In this document: positions 1 through 12,400 of the stretch, in pieces | Position numbering within the stretch: position 1 is the first letter of the stretch | How the letters are laid out: each line of letters opens with the position of its first letter | NCBI GenBank assembly: GCA_037043235.1 | Contig: JAWRVZ010000030.1 | Location: forward strand, 523,501 to 587,500 | From: Rhodeus uyekii | Taxonomy: Eukaryota; Chordata; Actinopteri; Cypriniformes; Acheilognathidae | Length of the DNA stretch: 64,000 bases | Reading direction: 5' to 3' | The notes under the pieces: generated by a model | Told to the model about the DNA's origin: nothing | Databases searched by the model: none | What the model saw: only the letters and a program-made list of their open reading frames with translations | Position numbers and translations under genes: made by a program

Positions 1-68
1 TTAAGAAGGAAAGAAATACAGGGTTGGATGGTTATAATACAAGGTTGTAATTTGTGTGTGCGTTCCAG

Positions 69-499
69 ATCACGCAGGATGACATCCGGAAGACATATGG
101 CGGCTCCTCAGGGAGCAGAGGCTATTACTCCAGTGCCTTTGCCAGGTGTGTGAAGCCTCCTAGTCATACGTTTGTGATCTTTGAGATGCCAAAGACCAAT
201 GCAAATAAAGTATCTTCTGCTTTTATGCCCCAACAGCTCTACAAATGCATACATGCTCATGTACAGACTAAAAGACCCCTCCAGAAATGCAAGTAAGGAA
301 GCTGACCCCCTATATAAAAAAGGATCACCAATAATCGTGTTCCCTCTCTGAGACTCTGGAATTTAATGTGCTTTCTGTGTTTGCAGAATTCCTGGAAGTG
401 GAGGACTTCCCAGAGCACATAAAAAGACTGGTGCAGCGAGAGAAAGAGTCTGAGGAGCAGGAGAAGAGGCAAAGAGAGATTGAGCGCAACACGTGCAAG
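69..499 (+). CDS. usp47: usp47 exons closing the USP catalytic domain (69-145, 237-292, 387-499)
   Basis: Three short exons separated by introns of 91 and 94 nt. The 56-nt middle exon (237-292, acceptor CAG at 234-236, donor GTAAGG at 293) encodes the NAYMLMYRLKDPSRNA stretch, the last beta-strand region of the USP fold; it is too short to stand out as an open frame and is recognised only by splicing. The third exon encodes a charged helix rich in Glu, Lys and Arg (EKESEEQEKRQREIER). Phases 2, 1, 0 at the three exon ends are consistent. Confidence 0.92.
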
Positions 500-3400
500 G
501 TAAAGTCCCCGCGCAGCACAAGCAGTGCCCAGTTTCGAAACTGCGGGCCATGAGGACGTGGGCTGCGTTCCAAGCCATAATGAGCTGCCTGCCTAGACGG
601 CACTTTAGGCGTCATAGGTGCGCTCTCTGGGTGCGCAATAGAAATTGGCCTAATTTCGGTGCCTGAAGAGCTTATTTAAGGGCGTTCACACTTGTACTGA
701 AGTGTAATGGGAAATGTTGCTCCTATGAGGAGAAAAAACGGGTATGCTTGAGCTTTTAGCCCTATTTGGGGTAATATCTTCAGACATCACATCCTGTTAT
801 TTTTCTTTGGTTCATGTTGCGTTCATATTTCAGTCAAACCACACCAGAGTTGGTTTGGAAGCAGACCGAGACCCGTCTTTTCAGGGTCTCTGTTCTCTTG
901 TTTGGTGCTCCAGGGTTTAGGTCTTATTGAGCGCATTAACAGAGCACTTGCACCAGGAGTAGGTTTTTCGTATCTTGCTTAATACAATCGGAGATGAGAT
1001 GCCAGATTTTTTTTAATCGTCATTACTGATCTCGGGCTAATTTGGTTCTTCAACAAATTTGCAGATTTGATTAAAACATCTGGATTAAGTTGCAGAAAAA
1101 AGGGCAGATGTATGGAAACACTAAACCATGATCAGCAATGCAACGACAAGACATTTATAGTATGACGTCATTTTAACATCACATACCTGATGAAAAACTT
1201 GAATTTCAGGGCCTTAATACATGATTAAGGAATCAGCCAAGCGACCAAAATGACACAAGTTATGAAATGGTCTGTTTGTTACTTGATTCCCAATTACTTC
1301 CTTTGTTTTACGATTTTAAGCTTCTGGCAACTCTTTCATTCTTTATTTAAAATCCTTTTCCCTGAAAATTTGGGTCAGAATTATTTACAAGAATGAGATT
1401 ATAAACAATAAGCTTGTACAGTGGACTATGTATGTTTAGATGAGTTTACCTGTTCAGCCTCTTTTTGAGACAAGTAAAAGTACGTTTTAGGTAGTACTGA
1501 TGTAGAATGAAACGTGAAAATATCATCTTTTCAAAAAAATCTATTTCACCACACCTTATTTCAGACATTTAACCAAAAGCCCATTGACTTCAGGACGTGT
1601 TTTGGCCTTCATTACTAGCGTAATGTTGGACTCTTGCATAATTAAAGAACTATGTGTGCAATGTTAGACACAAGTTCCACAACAGCAGCGCATTACATGC
1701 ATTACAAAATGGGAAACACCTAATTAGAATAAACTTTTCTCCTTATGAGTCTTTCCATGATCTTTGCTTCTGATTCACTTTAGGGAGGTTTCTTGATGTT
1801 TGACGTTCCTCCAGAGAGTCCGTGTTTGGATCTGAACCTTATTATTCTGTCTTTTTTCTATTTAGATAAAGTTATTCTGCATGCATCCAGTGAAGGCGAT
1901 GATGATGGAGAATAAGCTGGAGGTTCACAAGGACAAAACTCTCAGAGAAGCAACCGAAATGGCTTACAAGGCAAGTAGAGTTAAATGCTGTCGTCTAAAT
2001 TGCACCTAGGTCGTCTAAGGTTAATTTGGTCTTCGGCTTGATAGATTAACCTTAAAAACAGATCAACAAGCTTTGTCTCTCTGAATTGTTCACTGGTCCT
2101 CTGGGTGATCAGCTGATGGATCTCGGGGGAGTTGTGCCACTGGACTGCTGTCGATTGGTCAAATACGACGAGTTTCATGAGTACCTGGAACGTTCGTATG
2201 AAGGTGAGGAAGACATGCCCATGGGTTTGCTGCTCGGCGGGGTCAAATCTTCATACATGTTTGACTTGCTCCTGGAGATCCGCAGACCTGACCAAGCGTT
2301 CCAGCCCTATAAACCTGGAGGTATCTACTGACTTTTTTTGTCACTAACGACAAGTCCGCAATAATTGTCTCAATGTAATACAGTAATACCTTGAGATACG
2401 AGCATAATCCATTCCAGGACTGAAATAACAGAAAGAAAAAAAAAGAATCCGTTCCAGACCTCTACAAAACTCCCTTATTAGTGCTAATAACAATGGAAAA
2501 AGCATGTTTTTAATTGTTATAGAGACACAAACACACACACACAACATTATAGTATATAAGGATTCCTGTGATATAAATTAAAATGTGGTTTTAATTGTGA
2601 GTTCTTTCCTTCAAGACAGACGATACAGTAGCGGCAAATGGCGGCATGTGCGGAGGAGGAGGAGGAGGAGGGAGGGAGGGATAACGTAGATAATGCAAAC
2701 ATTGTGTAGATTATGCAGTGTAGTGTTTCTCTCCCAGTGTATTGTATTGGAAAGACTACACGCAAAATAATGTATGCCTCAGAAGCTCATATTTATTATT
2801 ATTGAACACTCATAACTCGTGCTGCTCCCAGCTTAATACTCGTGAATCACTCGTTGCCCCCGGTAACCCCCACTATAAAACCAAGCTGCCTCTAGTGGAG
2901 ATCATATGCAATTACCCATAAATGAGGCGCTTGAGCTGCTCCGAGTGCTGAACACCTAGCATCGGCGTCTGTAAGCTGCTCGTATCTCAAATCTTTACTC
3001 TTATCTCAAAGCAAAAAGCTTGAAGGCTTGCTCTGCTCGTATGTCGGGACGCTCGTATCTCAAGGTATTACTGTAATGACATAAATGCATTATAATTTTT
3101 CAGTCCTTCCTAAAACTCCCATTATGTTTGACTCTTCACTGTAAACTGCTGACAATGTTTGTGTTGATTGCAGAAGTGATGGTGAAGGTCCATGTGGTGG
3201 ATCTGAAGAGCGAGTCTATTGCTGCTCCAGTCAGTGTCAGGGCTTATCTCAACCAGACCGTTACGGAGTTCAAGCAACTCATTGCACAGGTACAGAATAT
3301 ATAAGCCTTTAAGTGTATAAATATATAGGTACAGAATATATAAACCCTAAAGGGCACTTTCCATGAATAGGGTACAGATTTTAGCAATGAAGCCCTTGTT

Positions 3401-6400
3401 CAGAACAATTAGAAATGCTAGATAAACTGTTACCTAACACTAAATTATAAGTGCCCCTCTTAAAATAACTGTACAGCAATATGATCCTGACAAAATCCGT
3501 TAAATTGATATTACAAATTATTCAGGATTTTCCTTTGACCAAAGCTAAAAAACTAGTCCATCTAATTCAGGGCAAAATCTGCAGTCCTTTATTTTATTTT
3601 TTTACTTTCGTCTGTTTATTTAAAAATATTTGTATTTTCATGTTAATTTATTTTTTATTCTAATAATTTGGGTATAATTCAGGCCTAAAAAATAACACAA
3701 ATGTTTATTCGAGCTAACAGATTTGCAAAAATGTAATATCTGAATTCTTCATACTATTATCTGGATATTCTCTGAAGGTAAAGCGTCTACTTTCACTGAT
3801 GCTTTGTAGAAAAAAGATATATATGAACTTAGGAGTTTTAAGGACTGTTTTGTTCTCTGTTTGTGAGAAATTGTCATGTTAATGTTAAAAATCTTGTATA
3901 ATATGAATTGCACTTTTTGTCTTTGCCTGGTATTTATTTTCAAAATGTACATGTAACTCTTGTATTTGTGTAATCCAGTTTCTGCCTTGTCTGTGGCTTA
4001 AATAAAACCACACTGATCCTGTTCGTTATTTTTCTGTTGGGTCGGATGTGTGCTTGCGTCTAACCTGTCGTCATCTGGTTATGTGTTCTCAGGCCACGGG
4101 GCTTTGCGCGGAGACAATGCGTGTCGTCTTGGAGCGCTGCTATAATGACCTTCGGCTTCTTTACGTGCCCAACAAGACTCTGAAAGCAGAGGGTTTCTTC
4201 AGGAGTAACAAGGTTCACTAGCATAACACTCACTTTCTATCAGCTCTGTTCCAAAACTTAGTGAGCTGCCACTCATCTATATCCTAACTGATTTTAAAAT
4301 GCTCTTCATAAGAAGTTCGTTGTCTTTGGTAACAGTTTATTTTACTGTGTTCTCACTCATGCTGTAGTAATGACAGTAGATTATGCATAATTACATCCAA
4401 CTAACCCTAAACCAACCCCTATTTTAAGTACATGTTGCTCATTCATTTTACTTAAATGTACAATCACACTGTAAAAAGGACAAATTAAAAAAAGTATAAC
4501 CTTGGCATACAGTTATCACTGCTCCAATATGGGGAATGAGAAATTTCTCTTATCTCTCCCTGTTTAATCCAGTTAATTGCTTAACTGACAACATGGTAAT
4601 CTAAGCACAAAATACTGGACTTATATTTGCTGAAATATTACAAATTCTAAAATATATCAAGTAATTTCAAGTATATTTTCCCCAGTACAGCAATACCTTG
4701 AGATACGAGCATAATCCGTTCTAGGATCGAGCTCGTAACTCAAATCATTTTTTCCCATAACAGAAACAAAATTGATCCGTTCCGGCCCTCTAAAAAACAT
4801 CCTAATTAGTGCTAATAACAATGGAAAAAAACATGTTTTTAATTGCTATAGACACATGTACACAGACAAAAAAATTGTATATAAGGATTCCTGAGATATA
4901 AACTAAAATGTGGTTTTAATTATGAGTTCTTGCCTTCGAGACAGACGATACAGTAGCGGCTTGTGCGGAGGAGGAGGGAGGGATAACGTAAATAATGCAA
5001 ACACAATATGGAGGAATCGCAGGAAATGCAATGACGTCAAATCCATGCCCAAAAGAAAAGAGCGCAAAATGTTTGCGCGTGTGTAAATGACATCAGGAAG
5101 CGGATAACGGATCTACACGTGAAAAAATGGCAGCCCTCGAGCTCATTTTGATCCATGACACATGCATGAAATCTCATCTGCACGCAATACGCACACGCGT
5201 GAACCTTCCCAGCACACGCTCGATTTTCTCTCCTGCTGTTTTTACTTGTGCAAACACTTTTATTTTAGTCGACGAACACGTGAGTGAACGAGTGAGGCTG
5301 AGTGGGCTCGGCGTCTGTAAGCTGCTCGTATGTCAAATATTTACTCGTATCTCAAAGCAAAAAATAGCTTGAAGGCTTGCTCGTATCTCGGAACACTCGT
5401 ATGTCGGGACGCTCGTATCTCAAGGCATTACTGTATACTTTATGTATAAGATCAATACTAGTAATATAAGTGTACTATTTCAATACTGTATTTGACTAAA
5501 GTGGCCCTTTTAGTTAATAATACTTTACTTTTAAGTTTAAGTGTACCAGGAGTAGACAGCATAGTTTTCTTATCTATTGCAACTATACAACAGGTGAACT
5601 TGTTTTACTGAGGTTCACAGGACTGTTAATACTGTTGAAGTTAGCAAACACACGTTAAACTATACTGTCAGTGGACTTATATGTGGATGTATACCAGTAA
5701 TAATTTTTCTTATTCTTGGTTTACTCTTTCCATCGTGTAAGATCTAGATAATCTGCCAAAAGTTCATCTGATTCTATGAGGGTTAATGGCACTGTGTACA
5801 AAACAGATCAGTTGCCGTTCCACTCATGTTAATTACTCTACGCTTTTCCACTTCAAACGTGATCTGTTACTCTAAACTTGAACATTAAACTTTAAAAGAA
5901 AGTGTGTGAGAAACTATGGAACTAAAGTGACTTGGTGAAAAAAGTGTGTGATATTTCAATGCTTGTGTTCTCTCATGAAGCTAGCTGCCTTTTGAATTTT
6001 AGCTATAGTTTGCAACCTTTAGCTGACCTTTGAACTTTGGAATGACCTTCACATCGACCTTTCACTTTGAGGCCTTTCATTTCTGTCTTAGATTTTCCCT
6101 TCATTGCCCCTTAAAAAGTCTTCATTTTTCTTCTCTGTGTAAAACGCTCTTGTTTACACTCAGGTTTTCGTGGAGAGCTCCGACTCAACAGACCATCAGG
6201 TGGCTTTCACCGACTCGGTTCTGTGGAGGCTTCTGGATCGCCACGGGAACACGATCAGACTGTTTGTCTCCCTGCCCGAGCAATCGCCAGGCTCTTTGGC
6301 CAATAGAACTAGTTGCCCCAAAGCTAGCGCTGACTCTGAGGACTCTTTTGACGGGGCGAAGGGCAGCAGGAAGTCCGTGGAGGCTATTCTTGAAGAAAGC

Positions 6401-9400
6401 ACGGAGAAGCTGAAGAACCTTTCTTTGCAGCAGCAGGAAACCTCCAGCACCAGTGACAGCCAGAAGAGCCCCGAACACAGCGACTTCGAGCACATCGAGT
6501 CTCCAGCGCAGGAGCCGGACTCTGCCTCACAGCCTTCCCAGACGGAGAACAGCACACGGGTGGAAGAGAACCCGTTCCCCTCCGAGGAGCGCTCCGACTC
6601 GGACATCAATAACGATCGCAGCACCAGCTCGGTGGACAGCGACATCCTGAGCTCCAGCCACAGCAGCGACACGCTGTGTAACGCAGACAGCGGCCCGCTC
6701 CCGCTGGCCAACGGTCTCGACTCGCACAGCATCACCAGCAGCCGCCGCTCCAAAGCACACGAGGGGAAGAAGGAGACGTGGGACACGGCGGAGGAAGACT
6801 CGGGCACCGACAGCGAGTACGACGAGAACGGCAAGACCAAAGCGGACGCCCAGTACTTGTACTTCAAAGCAGAGCCGTGCTCTCAGGAGGATGGATCCGG
6901 CGACGGACAGAAAAGTAAAGTTTATTTTTTCCTGTAAGGGCGTGTTCGTTTCGCGTGTTCGTCCAGATCAAGACCGCTCAAGTCATTTACTCTGAATCAA
7001 ACCACTAAAAAACAGTCATGAACTGCAGTTTGCAAGTGAACACAGCGATTCTCTTAAACGGCAGGGGCCATTATGGTTCCTTTTAAAATTGATCGATCTT
7101 ACCCTGAAAATAACCATATATGGCCATGAAGGCAAACTCATATTAATTTCATTAAATCAAAGCCGTGGCAATATGTTGTGTTAAGCCATGTCACGATAAC
7201 AATCTTATGACATATTATGCATTTGTGGCGCAAACTGCCAAATATAGTATTGTGATTTTATAGCATACTATATCACTTTTTAATCCAATAATAAGAATTC
7301 CTTTTGTTTTTATAGTATTAATCAGATGATTGTTCTGAAGTTTTTGTGTTGTGTTGTACAACTATTACAAAATTATTTTCTATGCAAATGCACTGCCCAA
7401 AAAACACCCTGCTAACATCATTCTAGATTGATTTATATCATTATTCAAATCGTCATATTTGCAGAAAAACAAATATCTCAGTTTTTCCAATATCTTGCAG
7501 CTTTAGTTTATTGGCTGGTAAACTTTATGGTTTCTAGAGTTTTGAAATATAAGGATGATTTTACCCTTTTTTCTGATGTTGTGTGTCGTCTGACAATGTT
7601 TACCTCAGTGGAAAATCTGTGCTGAAAGAAAAAACAAACATTAAACCAGCCTGTTCAGTCGGTCGGGTTGGAAGACCAGCTAAACCAGTAAACCATGAGC
7701 CAACAAAGAAAATGAAGACAGACGAGTAGATGTTTTGTCACAGAGGACTGACAGATACATGACGACTGTCTGCATTGTTTGCTACACAAACGTAATGGAA
7801 AAGTGTCTGAACCTTTTTCTGAAAATGTTAAAAGAAAGTTACCCTTTTTTTTAAAACTCTAAACATAGTAAAAACTATGTGAAATATTATAAAAATTTAA
7901 TATATGTGAAGGTGTAATTCAAGCTGAATCATTTCTCCAGTCTTCGGTGTCACATGATCCTTCACAAATCATTTAAAAAAAGTTGTGCTACTAATGTTTG
8001 TGGAAACCTTAAAACACTTTTCCAGGGTTTTTGGATCAATAGAAAGCTCAAAAGAACAGTAGTTTGTTAACATTGGAAATGAAATGTTTCAGGTTTACTC
8101 GTCCACGTTGACAAGAGGATCACGCTGGCTGCGTTCAAGCAGAATCTCGAGCCGTTTGTTGGCGTTCCCTCCACTCAGTTTAAGGTCTTCCGGGTTTATG
8201 CCAACAACCAGGAGTTTGAGAGCGTGCGGCTCAACGAGACTCTCTCCTCTTTTTCTGATGACAACAAGGTGAGTTTGTCACGTCACACTCTCCTATCCCT
8301 GGGCTGTTCTTGCAGTAGAGACACACTGCATGTTTATATGCTCTGCTTTTGAACAGATCACGATTCGACTGGGACGTGCGCTGAAGAAAGGAGAGTACAG
8401 GGTGAAGGTGTACCAGCTGCTAGTTAATGACACAGAGGTGAGCCACACACATTTGGAAATGGATGTAGTTTCAGTATTGTGCACATGTAACGTGTTGATT
8501 TGTTTCGACAGCCCTGTAAGTTCCTCTTGGATACGGTGTTCGCGAAGGGAATGACTGTTCGGCAGTCTAAGGAGGAGTTGCTGCCTCAACTCAAAGACCA
8601 GTGCAAACTGGACCTCAGTATAGACCGGTGAGCTCATATCACTATTAGGGATGTGCGAGTGTAGTCGACTACACGGTACAGGGTGCGACTAGTCGACACC
8701 GAAAACACTAGTCGACTACACGAGAGAGAAAAAACCCCACGAGATTTTATATTTCAAATGATGTTTTAATCTTACATGTATGTAGCAGATACTACTCTTG
8801 CGTATTGCACAATTGATTAATAATAATAATTTAATCCATTAAATTATTATTATTAATCAATTGTGCAATACGCAAGAGTAGTATCTGCTACAAGTTTGGC
8901 GAGCCAGCCAGGAGGTGGCGCTGTTGTTGAGAACTAACAGCTACACATTTGATCATCCTTTTCCATTTTTTGCTCTCAAGCAAGCGACAATAATGGAAAT
9001 TATTGAAGCCGAAGGGATTATTATCCCAAACTCCGTTATCGTCAGTGGTTTAACCGACACCGAGAGCGATAACAAATTGTTTGACATTCTGAAACAACAT
9101 GGGTCGTTTGCCAAAACCGTGCGCATTAACGACAAAGAATCTGAGTTCTACCAAAATGTGATCATTGAGTACAACAGTGATAAAGCGTTGCGATCGCTAG
9201 TGCCCAAATTGCCGTATACTCACCAGCTGTCAAGCGAACCTGATGTTAAGTGTCATGTGAGAGCGTTAGCAAGTGTGTTTACACAGCAACTGGGTAGCAG
9301 CATAACAAAGTCCTATCTGGACAGATTAAAAGAAATAGCGGAACTGAGCGGAAACAACTTTGAGTCTATACTGAGTGAAATGTTGTCACAAATGAGTGCT

Positions 9401-12400
9401 GACCTCCCATTCTAGTGTTGAATTCATTTTGAAAGATCCCTCTTTGTCCGACTTGCATGCATCTAGGCGAATACTAGACAGTCTCTTGCCGCCTGCAGCG
9501 GATGTTATTAAACATCTGAATCCTGAATCTCCTCCTTTCGCTTATCTCCAGCTATTGGACTCCGCTTTCGGGGCTGTGGAGGATGGGGATGAATTGTTAG
9601 CGAAATTCATGAACACGTTGCAGGATGCAGGTGAACGACCGTCCAGTTATCTGTATAGGTTACAGTCAGCTTTAAGTGCAACCGTCAAAAGAGGTGGTAT
9701 TATCCCAGAAGAGGCAGATAGACATCTCCTAAAGCAGTTTTGCAGGGGCTGCTGGGATAATAACTTAATCGCCGAACTACGACTTGAGCAAAAGCGAAAC
9801 AATCCTCCTTCCTTTGCACAGCTTTTGCTTATGCTTCGTACAGAGGAGGATAAACATACTGCGAAAGCAACTCGAATGAAACAACATCTTGGGTTTTCTA
9901 AACAAAAAGCATTTATGCACTCTCAGAAAGCGTGGGTTTCGACTGAATTAGAACAAGACGAAGGTCCTAGAATTAGCCCTCTTGAAACTGAAACGCGTGA
10001 GTTAAAGAAACAAATTGTGAAGCTTCAGAGTCAGCTAGCTAATCTTTCAGTCAAACCAAAATATCCAAAGAAAACTTCACCGCGAGAGGTAAAGCCGGCA
10101 CCACCTGACCAAAGGAATTCAGGGGCTGCTGCGAGTGTTGCGGTCAACAAGAAGCCAACTGATAGACCTAGGCCATGGTACTGTTTCGCATGTGGAGAGG
10201 ATGGCCACATTGCATCGTCCTGTAGTTCTGAGCCAAATCCTGAGCTTGTCGCTACTAAACGTAGGCTGTTAAGGGAGAAACAGTTACTGTGGGAGTCACA
10301 GAATCCCCCCACTAGCTCTAATTTAAACTAGAGGCCGCTCCTGTTGTGGGACATACAGGAGCTGAGTCTGAATCGAGAGGTCCCATTGTAAACCGTGTCT
10401 TTAAAAAGTGCCAATCTCCTAGGAACCAGAGTGCAAACTTACCTAAGGGCTTAGTTGGTGCTAGATGTGTCGCTGAAGTCAGCATAGCAGGTAATAAATG
10501 TCATTGTCTACTAGACACCGGCTCACAGGTCACAACTGTACCAAGATCTTTTTACGAACAACATCTTTCAAAACATCCGATTAACCCTCTTGACGATATA
10601 TTAGAAGTCGAAGGCGCCAATGGTCTTTCCGTTCCGTATGAAGGCTACGTAAAGCTTGACATTACTTTCCCTGAAGAGTTTTTGGGTGCGGCTGTGGAAG
10701 TAGCCACGGTAGCTTTGGTCGTTCCTGATGTAAAGTCTCATACTCAGCCTTTGGTTTTAATTGGTACAAACACTCTCGACATTCTGTATGAGCAGTTACT
10801 AGCAGAATCACCAAAGCACCAGCCTTCCCTGTTTGGTTATAGAGTGGTTTTGAAAACACTTGAAACGAGACGGAAGCAGAACACGAGTGGTGTTCTGGGT
10901 CAAGTGAGATTAAGAGGCAACGTACCTGAGGTCATGTCCGCTGGTCAAACCGTCGTTGTGAAAGGCTCTGTTGCGGTACCGGGTAGAGTAGATAAGTGCG
11001 TAGTAGTAGAACAACCATCCGATCCCTCTTTACCAGGTGGTGTGTTCGTGAAGCGCTGTTTACTTACCCCTTCTAATGGACAGTCTCTCTGGTTGCCTGT
11101 GGTATTAAAAAACGAAACCGAGCATGACATAGCCATTCCACCAAGATGCATAATAGCGGAGCTACATGCAGTCGAGTCGGTGCTTCCCCAGTCAAGTGCT
11201 TCCCCCGTTAGTAAGCATTTACCTACTCAGGAGCCCAATTTCACTTTGAATTTTGGTGAGTCCCCATTACCACAAGAATGGCGGGACCGCATTTCCGCAA
11301 AACTCAAAGAAATGCCTGATGTTTTCAGTCAGAACGATTTAGATTTTGGGCATACACAAAAAGTGAAACATCGTATACAACTACACGATCAAACTCCTTT
11401 TAAACATAGGGCACGACCGATCCATCCGCAAGATCTGGAAGCCGTTCGCAGACATCTGCGCGATCTTCTCTCTAGCAACGTTATTCGTGAGTCTGAGTCC
11501 CCTTTTTCTTCGCCTATCGTAGTGGTGCGGAAGAAAAACGGAGATGTGCGATTGTGCATTGACTACAGAAAGTTAAATCTTCAGACCGTGAAAGATGCTT
11601 ATGCATTACCAAATCTTGAGGAGACATTTTCCGCTTTAACTGGATCCAAATGGTTTTCCGTACTAGACTTGAAATCTGGGTATTATCAGATAGAGGTGGA
11701 AGAAGCAGACAAACCTAAAACCGCTTTTGTCTGTCCCCTGGGGTTTTGGGAGTTTAATCGCATGCCTCAGGGGGTTACTAATGCTCCAAGCACTTTTCAG
11801 AGGTTGATGGAGAAGTGCATGGAGGACATCAATCTCAAGGAAGTACTTGTCTTCCTGGATGATCTGATAATATTTTCTGAAACATTGGAAGAGCATGAAA
11901 GACGGCTGTTAAAAGTCCTTTCTCGGCTCAGAGAGTATGGGTTAAAACTCGCTCTTGAGAAATGTAAATTCTTTCAGACGTCCGTTCGCTATTTAGGGCA
12001 CATAGTGTCAGAGCGTGGAGTAGAAACCGATCCAGAGAAAATACAAGCTTTAAAAACCTGGCCGAGTCCCACAAACCTTAAAGAGTTAAGGTCGTTTTTG
12101 GGCTTTTCGGGGTATTACCGCCGATTTATTAAAGATTACTCTAAGGTTGTGAAACCACTCACCGATTTGACTGTAGGGTATCCGCCAACTAGGAAAAGTG
12201 GTAAACCGAGTGAAAACAAGGGTCCCTACCATAATCCTAAAGAGCCGTTTGGAGGCCGTTGGACATCAATTTGCGAGGAAGCGTTTCGGTCTGTAATCGA
12301 CAAACTAACTACTGCGCCTGTGTTGGGCTTTGCAAACCCAATTCTAACTTACTGTCTACATACGGATGCCAGCACAAAGGGTTTAGGAGCAGCCCTGTAT

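Noticed and set aside
6196..6867. Long minus-strand open frame opposite the large usp47 exon
   Set aside because: It mirrors the low-complexity coding strand; composition is Ser/Leu-rich as expected for a shadow frame.
8915..8992. Extension of gag upstream to 8915
   Set aside because: It needs a GTG start directly after the primer-binding site; the ATG at 8993 is the natural start and the upstream residues show no Gag pattern.
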